From positions 1 through 18,181 of the forward strand of contig LJUF01000014.1 in NCBI GenBank assembly GCA_001303665.1: a stretch of 18,181 bases of DNA. The letters run 5' to 3'. A program made the translations under genes and the position numbers. Every line of letters starts with the position of its first letter. Position 1 is the first letter of the stretch. This stretch comes from Phycisphaerae bacterium SM23_33. Its GTDB lineage: Bacteria > Planctomycetota > Phycisphaerae > SM23-33. Shown here piece by piece: positions 6,521 through 13,303 of this stretch. The notes beneath the pieces were generated by a model. That model searched no databases. It was not told where the DNA came from and saw nothing but the letters and a program-made list of their open reading frames with translations.

Positions 6521-7477
6521 ATGGCCGGTAAGGTCGCGTTCATCTCCAGCCCGCGGTACCTGGAGCATTACACCGGGCTGGGACACCCGGAGAGGCCGCA
6601 GCGGCTGACGGCCATCTGGGAGGAGCTGGACAGCCGCGGGCTGAAGGACAAACTCCTGTGGCTGGACCCGGCCCCGGCAGCCGAGGACGACCTGCTGCTC
6701 GTGCACGAACCGGCCTACGTGGAGCTCGCCCGGCGCGAGATCGCCTCCGGCCGGGCGATGCTGTCCACCGGCGACACCAACGTCTGCCCCAAGTCTTATG
6801 AGATCGCGCTGCTGGCGGCGGGGGCGGGCATCACGGCGGTGGACGCCGTCTGCACCGGCCGGGCCCGAGCCGCGTTTTGCGCCGTCCGCCCGCCGGGGCA
6901 TCACGCCGGGCCCGCGCGGGGCATGGGCTTCTGCGTGTTCAACAACGCCGCCGTCGCGGCCCGGCACGCCCAGCAGGCCCATGACCTGGAAAGAGTCCTC
7001 ATCGCCGATTGGGACCTGCACCACGGCAACGGCACGCAGGAGATCTTCTACGAGGATCCGTCGGTGTTCTATTTCTCCGCGCATCAGTTGGGCAACTACC
7101 CCATGCCGCTGACCGGCAAGGGCCACCCCGGCGAGACCGGCGCGGGAAAGGCCGAGGGAACCAACCTGAACTGCCCCCTTCCGCCCGGGGCCGGCGACGA
7201 GGAAGTGCTGGCCGCGTTCGCTGAGCGGCTGGCACCGGCCATGAAGGACTTTCGCCCGCAGCTGGTCATCGTCTCGGCCGGCTTCGACGGCCGGCGGGGC
7301 GACCCGCTGGGCCTGCTGGATATCACCGACGAGGGCTTCGCCGCCCTGACGGCGGTGGTGATGGACATTGCTTCGGCCTCCGCCGGCGGGCGCATCGTGT
7401 CGTTCCTGGAAGGCGGCTACGACCTGCGCGGCCTGGCGGCCGGCGTCGCCACGCACATCGAAGCCCTGCTGGGCTGA
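6521..7477 (+). CDS. Histone-deacetylase-like amidohydrolase (class II / AcuC-AphA superfamily)
   Basis: A 318-residue zinc-dependent deacetylase of the arginase/deacetylase fold. Features include GHPERPQRL (21-29), the catalytic His pair in VRPPGHHAG (122-130, H127-H128), GFCVFNNAAVAA (136-147), the metal site DWDLHHGNGTQ (163-173, with D165 and H167 as ligands), SAGFDGRRGDPLG (252-264, third ligand D256) and the transition-state tyrosine in LEGGYDLRGLA (Tyr300). All active-site residues are present. Bacterial members act on acetylpolyamines, acetyl-lysine in proteins such as acetyl-CoA synthetase, or other amides; which one applies here cannot be told. Start ATG 6521 (MAGKVAFIS) fits the family better than the upstream GTG at 6476, which would overlap ftsY. 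It is probably transcribed with ftsY. Confidence 0.93.
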   Translation: MAGKVAFISSPRYLEHYTGLGHPERPQRLTAIWEELDSRGLKDKLLWLDPAPAAEDDLLLVHEPAYVELARREIASGRAMLSTGDTNVCPKSYEIALLAAGAGITAVDAVCTGRARAAFCAVRPPGHHAGPARGMGFCVFNNAAVAARHAQQAHDLERVLIADWDLHHGNGTQEIFYEDPSVFYFSAHQLGNYPMPLTGKGHPGETGAGKAEGTNLNCPLPPGAGDEEVLAAFAERLAPAMKDFRPQLVIVSAGFDGRRGDPLGLLDITDEGFAALTAVVMDIASASAGGRIVSFLEGGYDLRGLAAGVATHIEALLG

Positions 7478-7497
7478 GCCCGATTCCTCGCGGGCTC
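7476..7497. terminator. Hairpin between convergent genes
   Basis: GAGCCCG (7476-7482) pairs with CGGGCTC (7491-7497) across an 8-base loop, overlapping the deacetylase stop codon. No T-tract is present on either side. It lies in the 91-bp gap between the plus-strand deacetylase and the minus-strand PH-domain gene and could serve both. Confidence 0.4.
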
Positions 7498-7568
7498 GTC
7501 CGGATGAAATGGGAGGCGAACGCACCCGCAGTGGTCGGAAGCGCCCCCCGGCCGGCGCGGCGGCGATG

Positions 7569-8129
7569 CTACTCGCCGGTGGCCTTGAACTTCCTCAACT
7601 GGTCGTTGACGATGTCGGCGGGGGTGTCGCTGTCCTTCAGGCCGACGAAGGTGATTTCGGCCTGCTGCCAGGGGGCCTGCGGTGACACGCTTGCGGTGCC
7701 GGGGGTGAAGATCCGCAGCGTTGAAATGCCCAGAACCCTTTCAAAGATATTCTGGCTCATTTCCACGTCGGTGATCTTGTGGTACGGCACGGAACGCTCG
7801 ACCCTGCGCAGAATGCCGCCGTGGAAGACGCAGCGCTGGCTGGTGATGTAGTACACGTAGGTCCGCCGGAGGTACGCACAGTAGATCAATCCGGCCGACA
7901 GGAAGACCGCCGCCCCAAAGGCTGCCGCGGCCGGTATGATCAGAAAGAAGGGAACCTGCTTCCATCCTCCAACGTCCACGGTAATGATTAAAACGCTCAT
8001 AGCGCCGCCGGCAGCAAAGAACGAACCTATGGCACCGGAAAGCAGGCACTTCGTGAACAGCCACAGCCACAGGACGGCCCGTTCGGGCCTGGCCTCATGA
8101 AGGATGGTTTCGCCCTCTTGCAGTTTCAT
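7569..8129 (-). CDS. Membrane protein with bacterial PH (bPH2/DUF304-type) domain
   Basis: A 186-residue inner-membrane protein. It has two hydrophobic segments (about 19-50 and 59-86) and then a compact beta-rich domain (about 88-175) with the hallmark YYITSQRCVFHGGILRRV, VPYHKITDVEMSQNIFERVLG, and STLRIFTPGTA, the pattern of the bacterial pleckstrin-homology family (YdbS/YdbT-like). The cytoplasmic PH-like domain is expected just below the membrane. Function in this family is mostly unknown, and a structural or stress role is only inferred. The ATG at 8129 gives MKLQEGETILHEARPERAV, typical for the family. A purine stretch (AGGGGCGAAG) lies upstream. A promoter candidate precedes it at 8156-8184. 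Transcription is from the minus strand, downstream of the flavoprotein gene. Confidence 0.88.
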   Translation of the reverse strand: MKLQEGETILHEARPERAVLWLWLFTKCLLSGAIGSFFAAGGAMSVLIITVDVGGWKQVPFFLIIPAAAAFGAAVFLSAGLIYCAYLRRTYVYYITSQRCVFHGGILRRVERSVPYHKITDVEMSQNIFERVLGISTLRIFTPGTASVSPQAPWQQAEITFVGLKDSDTPADIVNDQLRKFKATGE

Positions 8130-8155
8130 TGCTTCGCCCCTGAAAGGCTTGGCAC

Positions 8156-8184
8156 ATAATAGGTTGGCTTGCCCGGGTCGGCAA
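8156..8184 (-). promoter_or_regulatory. Candidate promoter for the PH-domain gene
   Basis: On the minus strand: TTGCCG (8184-8179, 4 of 6), 17-base spacer, TATTAT (8161-8156, 5 of 6). This would give a leader of about 20 bases. The -35 and spacer lie inside the inverted repeat that follows the upstream flavoprotein gene. Confidence 0.5.
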
Positions 8185-8207
8185 GGGCCTTGCCCGTTCG
8201 GCCAACC
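8162..8207 (-). terminator. Inverted repeat after the flavoprotein gene
   Basis: GGTTGGC (8162-8168) and GCCAACC (8201-8207) are perfect complements. Nested inside are CTTGCC (8168-8173) and GGCAAG (8180-8185). The structure begins 8 bases after the flavoprotein stop on the minus strand and is probably a 3'-end hairpin, without a U-run. Confidence 0.4.
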
Positions 8208-8215
8208 CCGCCACC

Positions 8216-9337
8216 TCAGATGTTCTCGCCATACAGGAAGGCGCGGGCGAAGCGTTCGGCCATGGCCTTGTTGGCCAGCACCATGGGCATGAGCATTTGC
8301 AGGCTGGTGCCGGCGGGTCGGATGCGGTCGGCCAGCACGTCCCGCCATTGGCTCTTGTAGTCGGCCAGCACCTCCTGGGGCTGGCTGGCCTTCAGCGCCC
8401 GGGCGGCAACGTCGGCGGCGACCATGGCGCTTCGAATGGACGGGTCGAGGGTCTGGCCGGTCATGGCCGAGGCGAAGCCCCCGGCCGTGCCCACCAGCAG
8501 GGTCCGCTTGGCCAGGTGGGTCTCCAGCTCCAGGGCCACGCCGCCGGGGGGCCGCCAGATCGCCGCTACAGCCCGCGAAAGGTCCAGCGTTTGTGGCAGC
8601 AGCCCGCCTCGCTGAAGCCGGCCGATCAGTCCGCTCAGGGCCTCCACGTCGGCCGGCGCCTGCGCCTGGCCCGAGATGATGCGCACGTGCAGCACCGCCC
8701 CGGCGGCGAAGAACATCCCCAGTTGCTCGCCCCGGCCAAAGGCGATGAGGTGCAGCGCGCCGCCGATGTTCCGCCGGGCCTGGCCGCGCGGCATGGGGGC
8801 ATCCAGGCCGCACAGGCTCAGGTTCGCCGTGGGCACCGAACGGACGCTCAGACGCAGGCCGGCAATGACGTCGGCCGGGCTGTCCTGGGCGATCAGCAGC
8901 AGCGCCGCACGCACGGTTTGGCCCCCGACCTCCAGGGCGACGGCCGACTCCTGAAGCTCGTGCCGCGGGGCCTGCTTTGCCCGCAGGCTGTCAATGCCCG
9001 CCCGGCGTGCCGCCCCGCCCAGCGCCCGCAGCAGCCGGGCCGAGCGCAAAACAAATCCCGCCGTGGCCCGCTGGCGGTACAGCGCCTCCCGATCCAATTG
9101 ATCGGAGTGAAACTGAATCGCCCGGAAGGCCCCCTCCAGGCCGGCGGGCTTGACCGCCCGCAGCGGGCGGCAGACCTCGAACACGTCGGCCGGCAGCCAG
9201 TCGGCCAGCGGAGATTCCCTGCCGGATCGGGGAACGTCCAGCACGATGGCGCTGTGGCCTTGGCGGGCCAGTTCCAGGGCGGCAACGTACCCGGCCGCGG
9301 TGGCCCCCAGAACGGCCACGTCGTAGGTCTTCCGCAT
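8216..9337 (-). CDS. FAD-dependent oxidoreductase, FixC/geranylgeranyl-reductase-like
   Basis: A 373-residue flavoprotein. The N-terminal dinucleotide fold reads YDVAVLGATAAGYVAALELA (residues 5-24), ending in an acidic Asp34 (IVLD) for the ribose. The usual GxGxxG is replaced by GATAAG. A second flavin-contact motif, LVGTAGGFASAMTGQTLDPS (281-300), followed by IRSAMVAADVAARAL, matches the GDAAGF...G.GI..A...G..AA pattern of the FixC/GG-reductase group. Members reduce isoprenoid double bonds or act as quinone-linked oxidoreductases. The substrate is not evident. The ATG at 9337 has no ribosome binding site but lies nine bases from a strong -10 box, suggesting a nearly leaderless mRNA. Its neighbours on the same strand are a PH-domain membrane protein downstream and a tandem ACT protein upstream. 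Confidence 0.8.
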   Translation of the reverse strand: MRKTYDVAVLGATAAGYVAALELARQGHSAIVLDVPRSGRESPLADWLPADVFEVCRPLRAVKPAGLEGAFRAIQFHSDQLDREALYRQRATAGFVLRSARLLRALGGAARRAGIDSLRAKQAPRHELQESAVALEVGGQTVRAALLLIAQDSPADVIAGLRLSVRSVPTANLSLCGLDAPMPRGQARRNIGGALHLIAFGRGEQLGMFFAAGAVLHVRIISGQAQAPADVEALSGLIGRLQRGGLLPQTLDLSRAVAAIWRPPGGVALELETHLAKRTLLVGTAGGFASAMTGQTLDPSIRSAMVAADVAARALKASQPQEVLADYKSQWRDVLADRIRPAGTSLQMLMPMVLANKAMAERFARAFLYGENI

Positions 9338-9346
9338 AGGGGAAAG

Positions 9347-9375
9347 ACTATAGTGGGGCGCCGGCGGGGTGGCAA
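9347..9375 (-). promoter_or_regulatory. Strong candidate promoter for the flavoprotein gene
   Basis: On the minus strand: TTGCCA (9375-9370, 5 of 6), 17-base spacer, TATAGT (9352-9347, 5 of 6). Only nine bases separate the -10 box from the ATG at 9337, predicting a leader of about three bases. Confidence 0.6.
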
Positions 9376-9448
9376 GATGCGGCGCGTTGACAAGTCCTGC
9401 GGTCGGGGCGGGGGATCAGAAGACCAATCATCCCGGCGGCGGTCGGGC

Positions 9449-9916
9449 TCACACGTCTTCGTAGTCCAGCAGGGTGAAGCCGTGCTTGGTCAGCACGTGG
9501 CTGGCCAGGACGTGGTCGTCCACGTGGAAGGCCAGCACCGGGTGCCCGGCGCGCCGGATCAGAAGGGGGTAGGCGAACTGGACGTTCAGCTCCGCCGCCA
9601 CCAGGGCCTTGCAGGCCTGTCGCAGACTGTCGGCGGCCTCCAGGACGATGGCCAGCAACGCGGTCTCGGTGAAGGCGATGCCGTGGCGTTTCAGGACGGC
9701 GCGGGCCTTGCCCGGCTCGGTGAAGACCATTCGGACCACGGCCCAGTCGGTGGAGTCGACGACGGAGATGCCCGCCACCTCCAGTTCCTCTTCGTTCAGC
9801 ACGCCCAGCAGTTCGTTGAGTTGCCCCACGCGGTTGGGCAGGAAAACGCTGAACTGGACGACGAACGGTTCCTCATGGCCGCGCTCGGTCTGACGTGTCG
9901 GTATCGGAGCGCTCAT
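9449..9916 (-). CDS. Tandem ACT-domain protein
   Basis: A 155-residue soluble protein made of two ACT-like ligand-binding modules. The first (about 19-88) has VVQFSVFLPNRVGQLNELLG and VAGISVVDSTDWAVVRMVF, and the second (about 86-150) has LLAIVLEAADSLRQACKALV and NVQFAYPLLIRRAGHPVLAF. ACT pairs typically sense amino acids. Stand-alone tandem-ACT proteins of this size are sometimes annotated as acetolactate-synthase-related, but I see no evidence for an IlvH role, and no ilv genes are nearby. The ATG at 9916 sits seven bases after a perfect TATAAT, so the mRNA is probably almost leaderless. It diverges from the PEGA lipoprotein gene across 104 bases. Confidence 0.82.
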   Translation of the reverse strand: MSAPIPTRQTERGHEEPFVVQFSVFLPNRVGQLNELLGVLNEEELEVAGISVVDSTDWAVVRMVFTEPGKARAVLKRHGIAFTETALLAIVLEAADSLRQACKALVAAELNVQFAYPLLIRRAGHPVLAFHVDDHVLASHVLTKHGFTLLDYEDV

Positions 9917-9923
9917 TGGGCAT

Positions 9924-9929
9924 ATTATA
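9924..9929 (-). promoter_or_regulatory. -10 box (TATAAT) for the ACT gene
   Basis: A perfect TATAAT on the minus strand, seven bases before the ATG at 9916. No good -35 hexamer is found 16-18 bases upstream (TTTCGC at best), so it may depend on an activator or an alternative contact. Confidence 0.5.
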
Positions 9930-9972
9930 GACCCGCCCCCGCCGGGGCGAAACCCGCTGCCGCGGGCGGACG

Positions 9973-10011
9973 TTTTTTTTCCTTGTCGGGCCGGGGCGGC
10001 GCCGGTATAAA
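9973..10011 (+). promoter_or_regulatory. Promoter with T-tract for the PEGA lipoprotein gene
   Basis: TTGTCG at 9983-9988 (4 of 6), 17-base spacer, TATAAA at 10006-10011 (5 of 6). An eight-T run at 9973-9980 sits immediately upstream of the -35, where an UP element would be. The ATG at 10021 follows nine bases after the -10, so the transcript should have almost no leader. Confidence 0.55.
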
Positions 10012-10020
10012 CTCCACGCC

Positions 10021-10431
10021 ATGCGTGGCAACTGGCTTCACATAGCGGCCTTCAGCGTGCTGGTATTGCTGCCCGCCGGGTGCGTCGAGCGGATGTTGAA
10101 CATCACTTCCACCCCCAGCGGGGCCCTGGTGTACGTCTCGGCCGTCGAGGTCGGGCGGACGCCGGTGAGAATGCCCTTCACCTGGTACGGCGACTACGAC
10201 GTGGTGCTGCGCCTCGACGGCTATGAGACCCTTAAGACCCATCATCAGGTCAAGCCGCCGGTGTACGAGATCCCGCCGTTGGATTTGCTGAGCGAGCTGG
10301 CGCCGTGGACGTACCACGTGGAGCGGTCGGCCCACTTTGAGCTGGCCAAGAGCACCGAGCCAACCGACGCGGAGCTGGTCAAGCGGGCGGAGGAGCTACG
10401 GGTCCGGGAGCTCGAGGCGGTCGGGAAGTAA
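10021..10431 (+). CDS. PEGA-domain lipoprotein
   Basis: A 136-residue exported lipoprotein. The signal peptide covers residues 1-20 (MRGNWLHIAAFSVLVLLPAG) and is followed by the lipidated Cys21 in the lipobox LPAGC. Residues about 26-70 form a PEGA-type module (LNITSTPSGALVYVSAVEVG, then TPVRMPFTWYGDYDVVLRLDGYE), a small beta domain thought to work in the envelope or on the cell surface, with unknown ligand. The C-terminal part is charged and helical (ELVKRAEELRVRELEAV). The ATG at 10021 is chosen because it opens a perfect signal peptide. The last 36 bases overlap the 3' end of the opposite-strand gene. With lnt 1 kb away, its maturation machinery is encoded next door, but this need not be a functional link. 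Confidence 0.88.
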   Translation: MRGNWLHIAAFSVLVLLPAGCVERMLNITSTPSGALVYVSAVEVGRTPVRMPFTWYGDYDVVLRLDGYETLKTHHQVKPPVYEIPPLDLLSELAPWTYHVERSAHFELAKSTEPTDAELVKRAEELRVRELEAVGK

Positions 10432-11322
10432 GTCGGCGTCCGGCCGCGGCAGCCCCCTGGGCATCAGCTCCAGCAGATAATCGCTCGCGCGGGGGAAGAC
10501 CCGGGTGACTTCCACTTCGCTGGCCGGCGTCCAGCGCAGGCCCTGATGGGTCGAGACCAGCAGCAGCCGGCCTTTCTCGTCCAGTTCGTAAGTGAGGGCA
10601 TGGCCGCTTCGAGGCCCCCCGGCCGAGACGCCGACCCGGTCCACCCAGCTTCCTTCCGATTGTGTTTTTCGTCCCAGGTGGCGGATGCGGTAGCTGCCGT
10701 ACTGGACGACCCCGCCCGGATTGGGTTGATCGTTGAAGACCAGCCTGAACTGGGCGTCGGCCCCGGCGGCGGCCACCCGGCGGACGACCGGCTCGAGCAG
10801 GCCCTCCGGCAGGTAGTTTTCCGGGGCGGGGGAGCGGGCCTGCAGACGCTGATAGTTCGGCAGATTGTGCTGCACCACTTTGACCGACCCGCGCTGGAGG
10901 GTGATGTCCGTGTCGGGGCGGTAGCCCAGCGGCGTCCGGACCAGGGCGGTGTACGCGCCCTCGGTGGCGTCGGCATTCAGGCGCCACTGCTCGCACACCG
11001 GGTCCTGTCTGCGGCCTTGCATGTCCACGTCGACCCCGAGGAAGTCGCCGTTCTGGCTTCGGCCGGCCGCCGCCGCCCGCCAGCCGATGATGCGTTTATC
11101 CTTCTGGGCCAGGTACCAATGGACTTCCAGCTCTGCCGGCCAGAAACTGTCCAGCCCCTCCTTGCGGATTTCGGCCAGGATCTCGGCCGCGGCGCGGACC
11201 CGCCGGGACGAGCTCGATTCCAGCAGCCAGGCCGCGCCCACCGTGGCCAGCAGCAGCCCCAGCATCAGCACGCCCAGTATCGCCCGCTGCCGCGGGGTCG
11301 TTTTCCCGGAAGCCTCTTTCAT
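10396..11322 (-). CDS. Unrecognised membrane-anchored extracytoplasmic protein
   Basis: A 308-residue protein of unknown family. A basic N-terminus (MKEASGKTTPRQR) leads into one hydrophobic segment (about 14-35, AILGVLMLGLLLATVGAAWL). The remainder is hydrophilic and rich in beta-type segments such as ADLEVHWYLAQ-like stretches, GSVKVVQHNLPNYQRL, ALTYELDEKGRLLLVSTHQG and EVTRVFPRASDYLLEL. The repeated strand pattern recalls folds that bind lipoproteins or other hydrophobic cargo, but this is only an impression. Two ATGs are possible (11331 and 11322). The first overlaps the -10 box, so 11322 is preferred. The gene is convergent with the PEGA lipoprotein, overlapping by 36 bases, and divergent from lnt. 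Confidence 0.75.
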   Translation of the reverse strand: MKEASGKTTPRQRAILGVLMLGLLLATVGAAWLLESSSSRRVRAAAEILAEIRKEGLDSFWPAELEVHWYLAQKDKRIIGWRAAAAGRSQNGDFLGVDVDMQGRRQDPVCEQWRLNADATEGAYTALVRTPLGYRPDTDITLQRGSVKVVQHNLPNYQRLQARSPAPENYLPEGLLEPVVRRVAAAGADAQFRLVFNDQPNPGGVVQYGSYRIRHLGRKTQSEGSWVDRVGVSAGGPRSGHALTYELDEKGRLLLVSTHQGLRWTPASEVEVTRVFPRASDYLLELMPRGLPRPDADLLPDRLELPDP

Positions 11323-11329
11323 ACAATTC

Positions 11330-11359
11330 ATCCTATGCCACGCCGCCGTGCCCTGTAAA
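11330..11359 (-). promoter_or_regulatory. Candidate promoter for the 10396-11322 gene
   Basis: On the minus strand: TTTACA (11359-11354, 5 of 6), 18-base spacer, TAGGAT (11335-11330, 4 of 6). The ATG at 11322 is seven bases after the -10, again predicting a nearly leaderless transcript. Confidence 0.45.
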
Positions 11360-11409
11360 GCGCCCGGCCCTGTGCGGCTCTTGGCCGCGCCCTTCCTGGC
11401 GTATCCTCC

Positions 11410-11438
11410 TTGACCGGCCGCAGCCGGACATGAACAAT
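11410..11438 (+). promoter_or_regulatory. Candidate promoter for lnt
   Basis: TTGACC at 11410-11415 (5 of 6), 17-base spacer, AACAAT at 11433-11438 (4 of 6). The lnt start would follow after a leader of about 50 bases. Confidence 0.4.
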
Positions 11439-11497
11439 GTGCCAAACATGCAGGCTTGCTCTTCCCACATACCTGCCGGGGCGGCGGAGCTGAAGCG

Positions 11498-13303
11498 GTG
11501 GCCAAGCGCCGTCACGGCTTGAACCCGGCCAAGCTGAAGGCGGACCTGGCGGCCCTGGAGCGGGAGGCTCCCGCCCAGGCCCTCCCGCCCTGGCTGGACA
11601 TCCGCCGCCGCGCCAGCACGGCGCTGCTATGCCTGCTCAGCAGCGTGCTGCTGCTGGTCTGCTTCGTCCCGTTTGACCTTTGGTACCTGGCCTACGTCGC
11701 CCTGGTGCCGTGGGGGCTGGCCGTGGTGGCCGGGCAGCGCTCGCGGTGGACCCTGCTGTGGGCGTACCTCTCGGGCGTGGTCTTCTGGGTGATCGGGCTG
11801 TACTGGCTGACCTGGATCACCCTGGTGGGGTACCTGCCGCTGGTCCTGTACCTGGGCTCGTATTGGCTCGTGGCGGCGGTGGTGGTGCGGGCGGCGTTCC
11901 GGCGCGGCTGGCCCGTGTGGGTGATCCTGCCGCTGGTGTGGGTGGCGCTGGAGTACGCCCGGGCGTTCGCCCTGAGCGGCTTTCCCTGGTTTTTCCTTGC
12001 CCATAGCCAGGCCGGCTGCACACGCCTGATCCAGATTGCCGACCTCACGGGTCAATACGGCGTTTCCTTTTTTGTGGCCATGGTCAACGGGGCGCTGATC
12101 GAGGCCTTGGCCCAGCTGCTGTTGGTCAAGCCCGCCCGAAAGGGCCGCCCCATCCGAAGGATCGCCCTTGCCGCGGGGGCCTGCTTGGCGGGCGCGGCCT
12201 TCCTGCTGACGTACGGCATCGCCCGCCTGAGCCAGCAGCCCACCCGCCCGGGGCCGAAGCTGGGGGTGGTGCAGCTGGCCTTTCCCATCGCCCTGTACCA
12301 GACAGGCGCCTCGCCGGAGGAGATCTTCGCCAAGCACCTGGACAACACCCGCCCGCTGGTGGGGGCCGGCTGCGACCTGGTCGTCTGGCCGGAGAGCATG
12401 CTGGGCTACCATGACATGGACCCGGCCGTCTGGTTCGCCCGGGACGCCGATGCCAAGGACAGCCAGGGGCAGCCCGTCTGGACGGCCCGGCAGCGCGAGA
12501 TCATCCGCGAGTATCACTCCAACCTGCTGGCGCTGCAGCGGCTGCTGGCGGATCAGGGCTGCCCGCTGCTGGCCGGCGGCGGGATGCCCGACAGCGTTTC
12601 CCGGCTGACTAGCAATTGCGCCCTGCTGTTTGACCGCGACTCCTCCGGGCGCATCCGCCTCAAAGACCAGTATGCCAAGATGCACCTGGTGCCGTTCGGG
12701 GAGTACGTGCCCTTCCGCCAGGGCTGGCCGGGGCTGCACAGCTTGCTCCGCCGCTTCGTCCCCGAGGCCATGCCGCAGATCCTCCCCGGGCGCCGGCGCG
12801 TGGTGTTCGAGGTCCGCCCCGGCGGCGGAGACCAACCGCCGGCCTTCCGGTTCGCCGTGCCGATATGCTACGAGGGCGTCTTCGCCCGCGTGTGCCGGCG
12901 GCTGGCCATGCGCGGCGGGCGAAAGCAGGTGGACCTGCTCGTGAACATCTCCAACGACGGCTGGTTCATCTTCGCCACCAGCCGCTGGACGCACGCCAGC
13001 ACGGAACTGGAGCAGCACTTGCGGCAGTACGTCTTCCGGGCCGTGGAGAACCGCCTGCCGGTGGTCCGGGCCGTGAACACCGGCGTCAGCGCCCACATCG
13101 ATTCCAACGGCCGCATCCTCCAGGCGGTGGCGCACCAGGGGCACCGGAAGATGGTTGCCGGCAACCTTATTGCCCAAACGGTTGTGGACGAGCGGGTTTC
13201 TGTATATAGTCGGGCCGGTGACGTGTTCGCGCAGGCGGTCAGCGTGGCGGCTGGCGCGGCCGCGGCGGCGCTGTGGCTGCTGCGGCGATCCAGGAATCAA
13301 TGA
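11498..13303 (+). CDS. lnt: Apolipoprotein N-acyltransferase
   Basis: A 601-residue integral membrane enzyme that adds the third acyl chain to lipoproteins at the periplasmic face. An N-terminal extension of about 40 residues (basic, RRHGLNPAKL) precedes six or so hydrophobic segments (about 40-240). The nitrilase domain follows from about 254 (LGVVQLAFPIALY). The catalytic triad is visible: Glu299 in VVWPES, Lys394 in QYAKMHLVPFGEYVPF and Cys457 in VPICYEGVF. A last hydrophobic segment lies near 575-597. Several family landmarks are present (FPWFFLAHSQ, NISNDGWF, RAVENRLPVVRAVNTG). The GTG start at 11498 is supported by GGAG at 11486-11489, while an upstream TTG at 11456 has no support. It is longer than E. 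coli Lnt (~512), mostly from the N-terminus and an insert near 310-345. Its stop overlaps the next gene. Confidence 0.95.
   Translation: MAKRRHGLNPAKLKADLAALEREAPAQALPPWLDIRRRASTALLCLLSSVLLLVCFVPFDLWYLAYVALVPWGLAVVAGQRSRWTLLWAYLSGVVFWVIGLYWLTWITLVGYLPLVLYLGSYWLVAAVVVRAAFRRGWPVWVILPLVWVALEYARAFALSGFPWFFLAHSQAGCTRLIQIADLTGQYGVSFFVAMVNGALIEALAQLLLVKPARKGRPIRRIALAAGACLAGAAFLLTYGIARLSQQPTRPGPKLGVVQLAFPIALYQTGASPEEIFAKHLDNTRPLVGAGCDLVVWPESMLGYHDMDPAVWFARDADAKDSQGQPVWTARQREIIREYHSNLLALQRLLADQGCPLLAGGGMPDSVSRLTSNCALLFDRDSSGRIRLKDQYAKMHLVPFGEYVPFRQGWPGLHSLLRRFVPEAMPQILPGRRRVVFEVRPGGGDQPPAFRFAVPICYEGVFARVCRRLAMRGGRKQVDLLVNISNDGWFIFATSRWTHASTELEQHLRQYVFRAVENRLPVVRAVNTGVSAHIDSNGRILQAVAHQGHRKMVAGNLIAQTVVDERVSVYSRAGDVFAQAVSVAAGAAAAALWLLRRSRNQ

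Noticed and set aside
9449..9916. Naming the tandem ACT protein acetolactate synthase small subunit
   Set aside because: ACT modules alone are not specific, and no ilvB or other branched-chain amino-acid genes are nearby.
9973..9980. T8 tract as a rho-independent terminator
   Set aside because: No plus-strand gene ends before it. It lies directly upstream of a -35 box and is better read as a promoter-associated AT tract.
8297..10045. 582-codon plus-strand frame opposite the flavoprotein and ACT genes
   Set aside because: It is antisense to two genes with recognisable folds and matching promoters, and its translation is Gln/Arg/Gly-rich low complexity.
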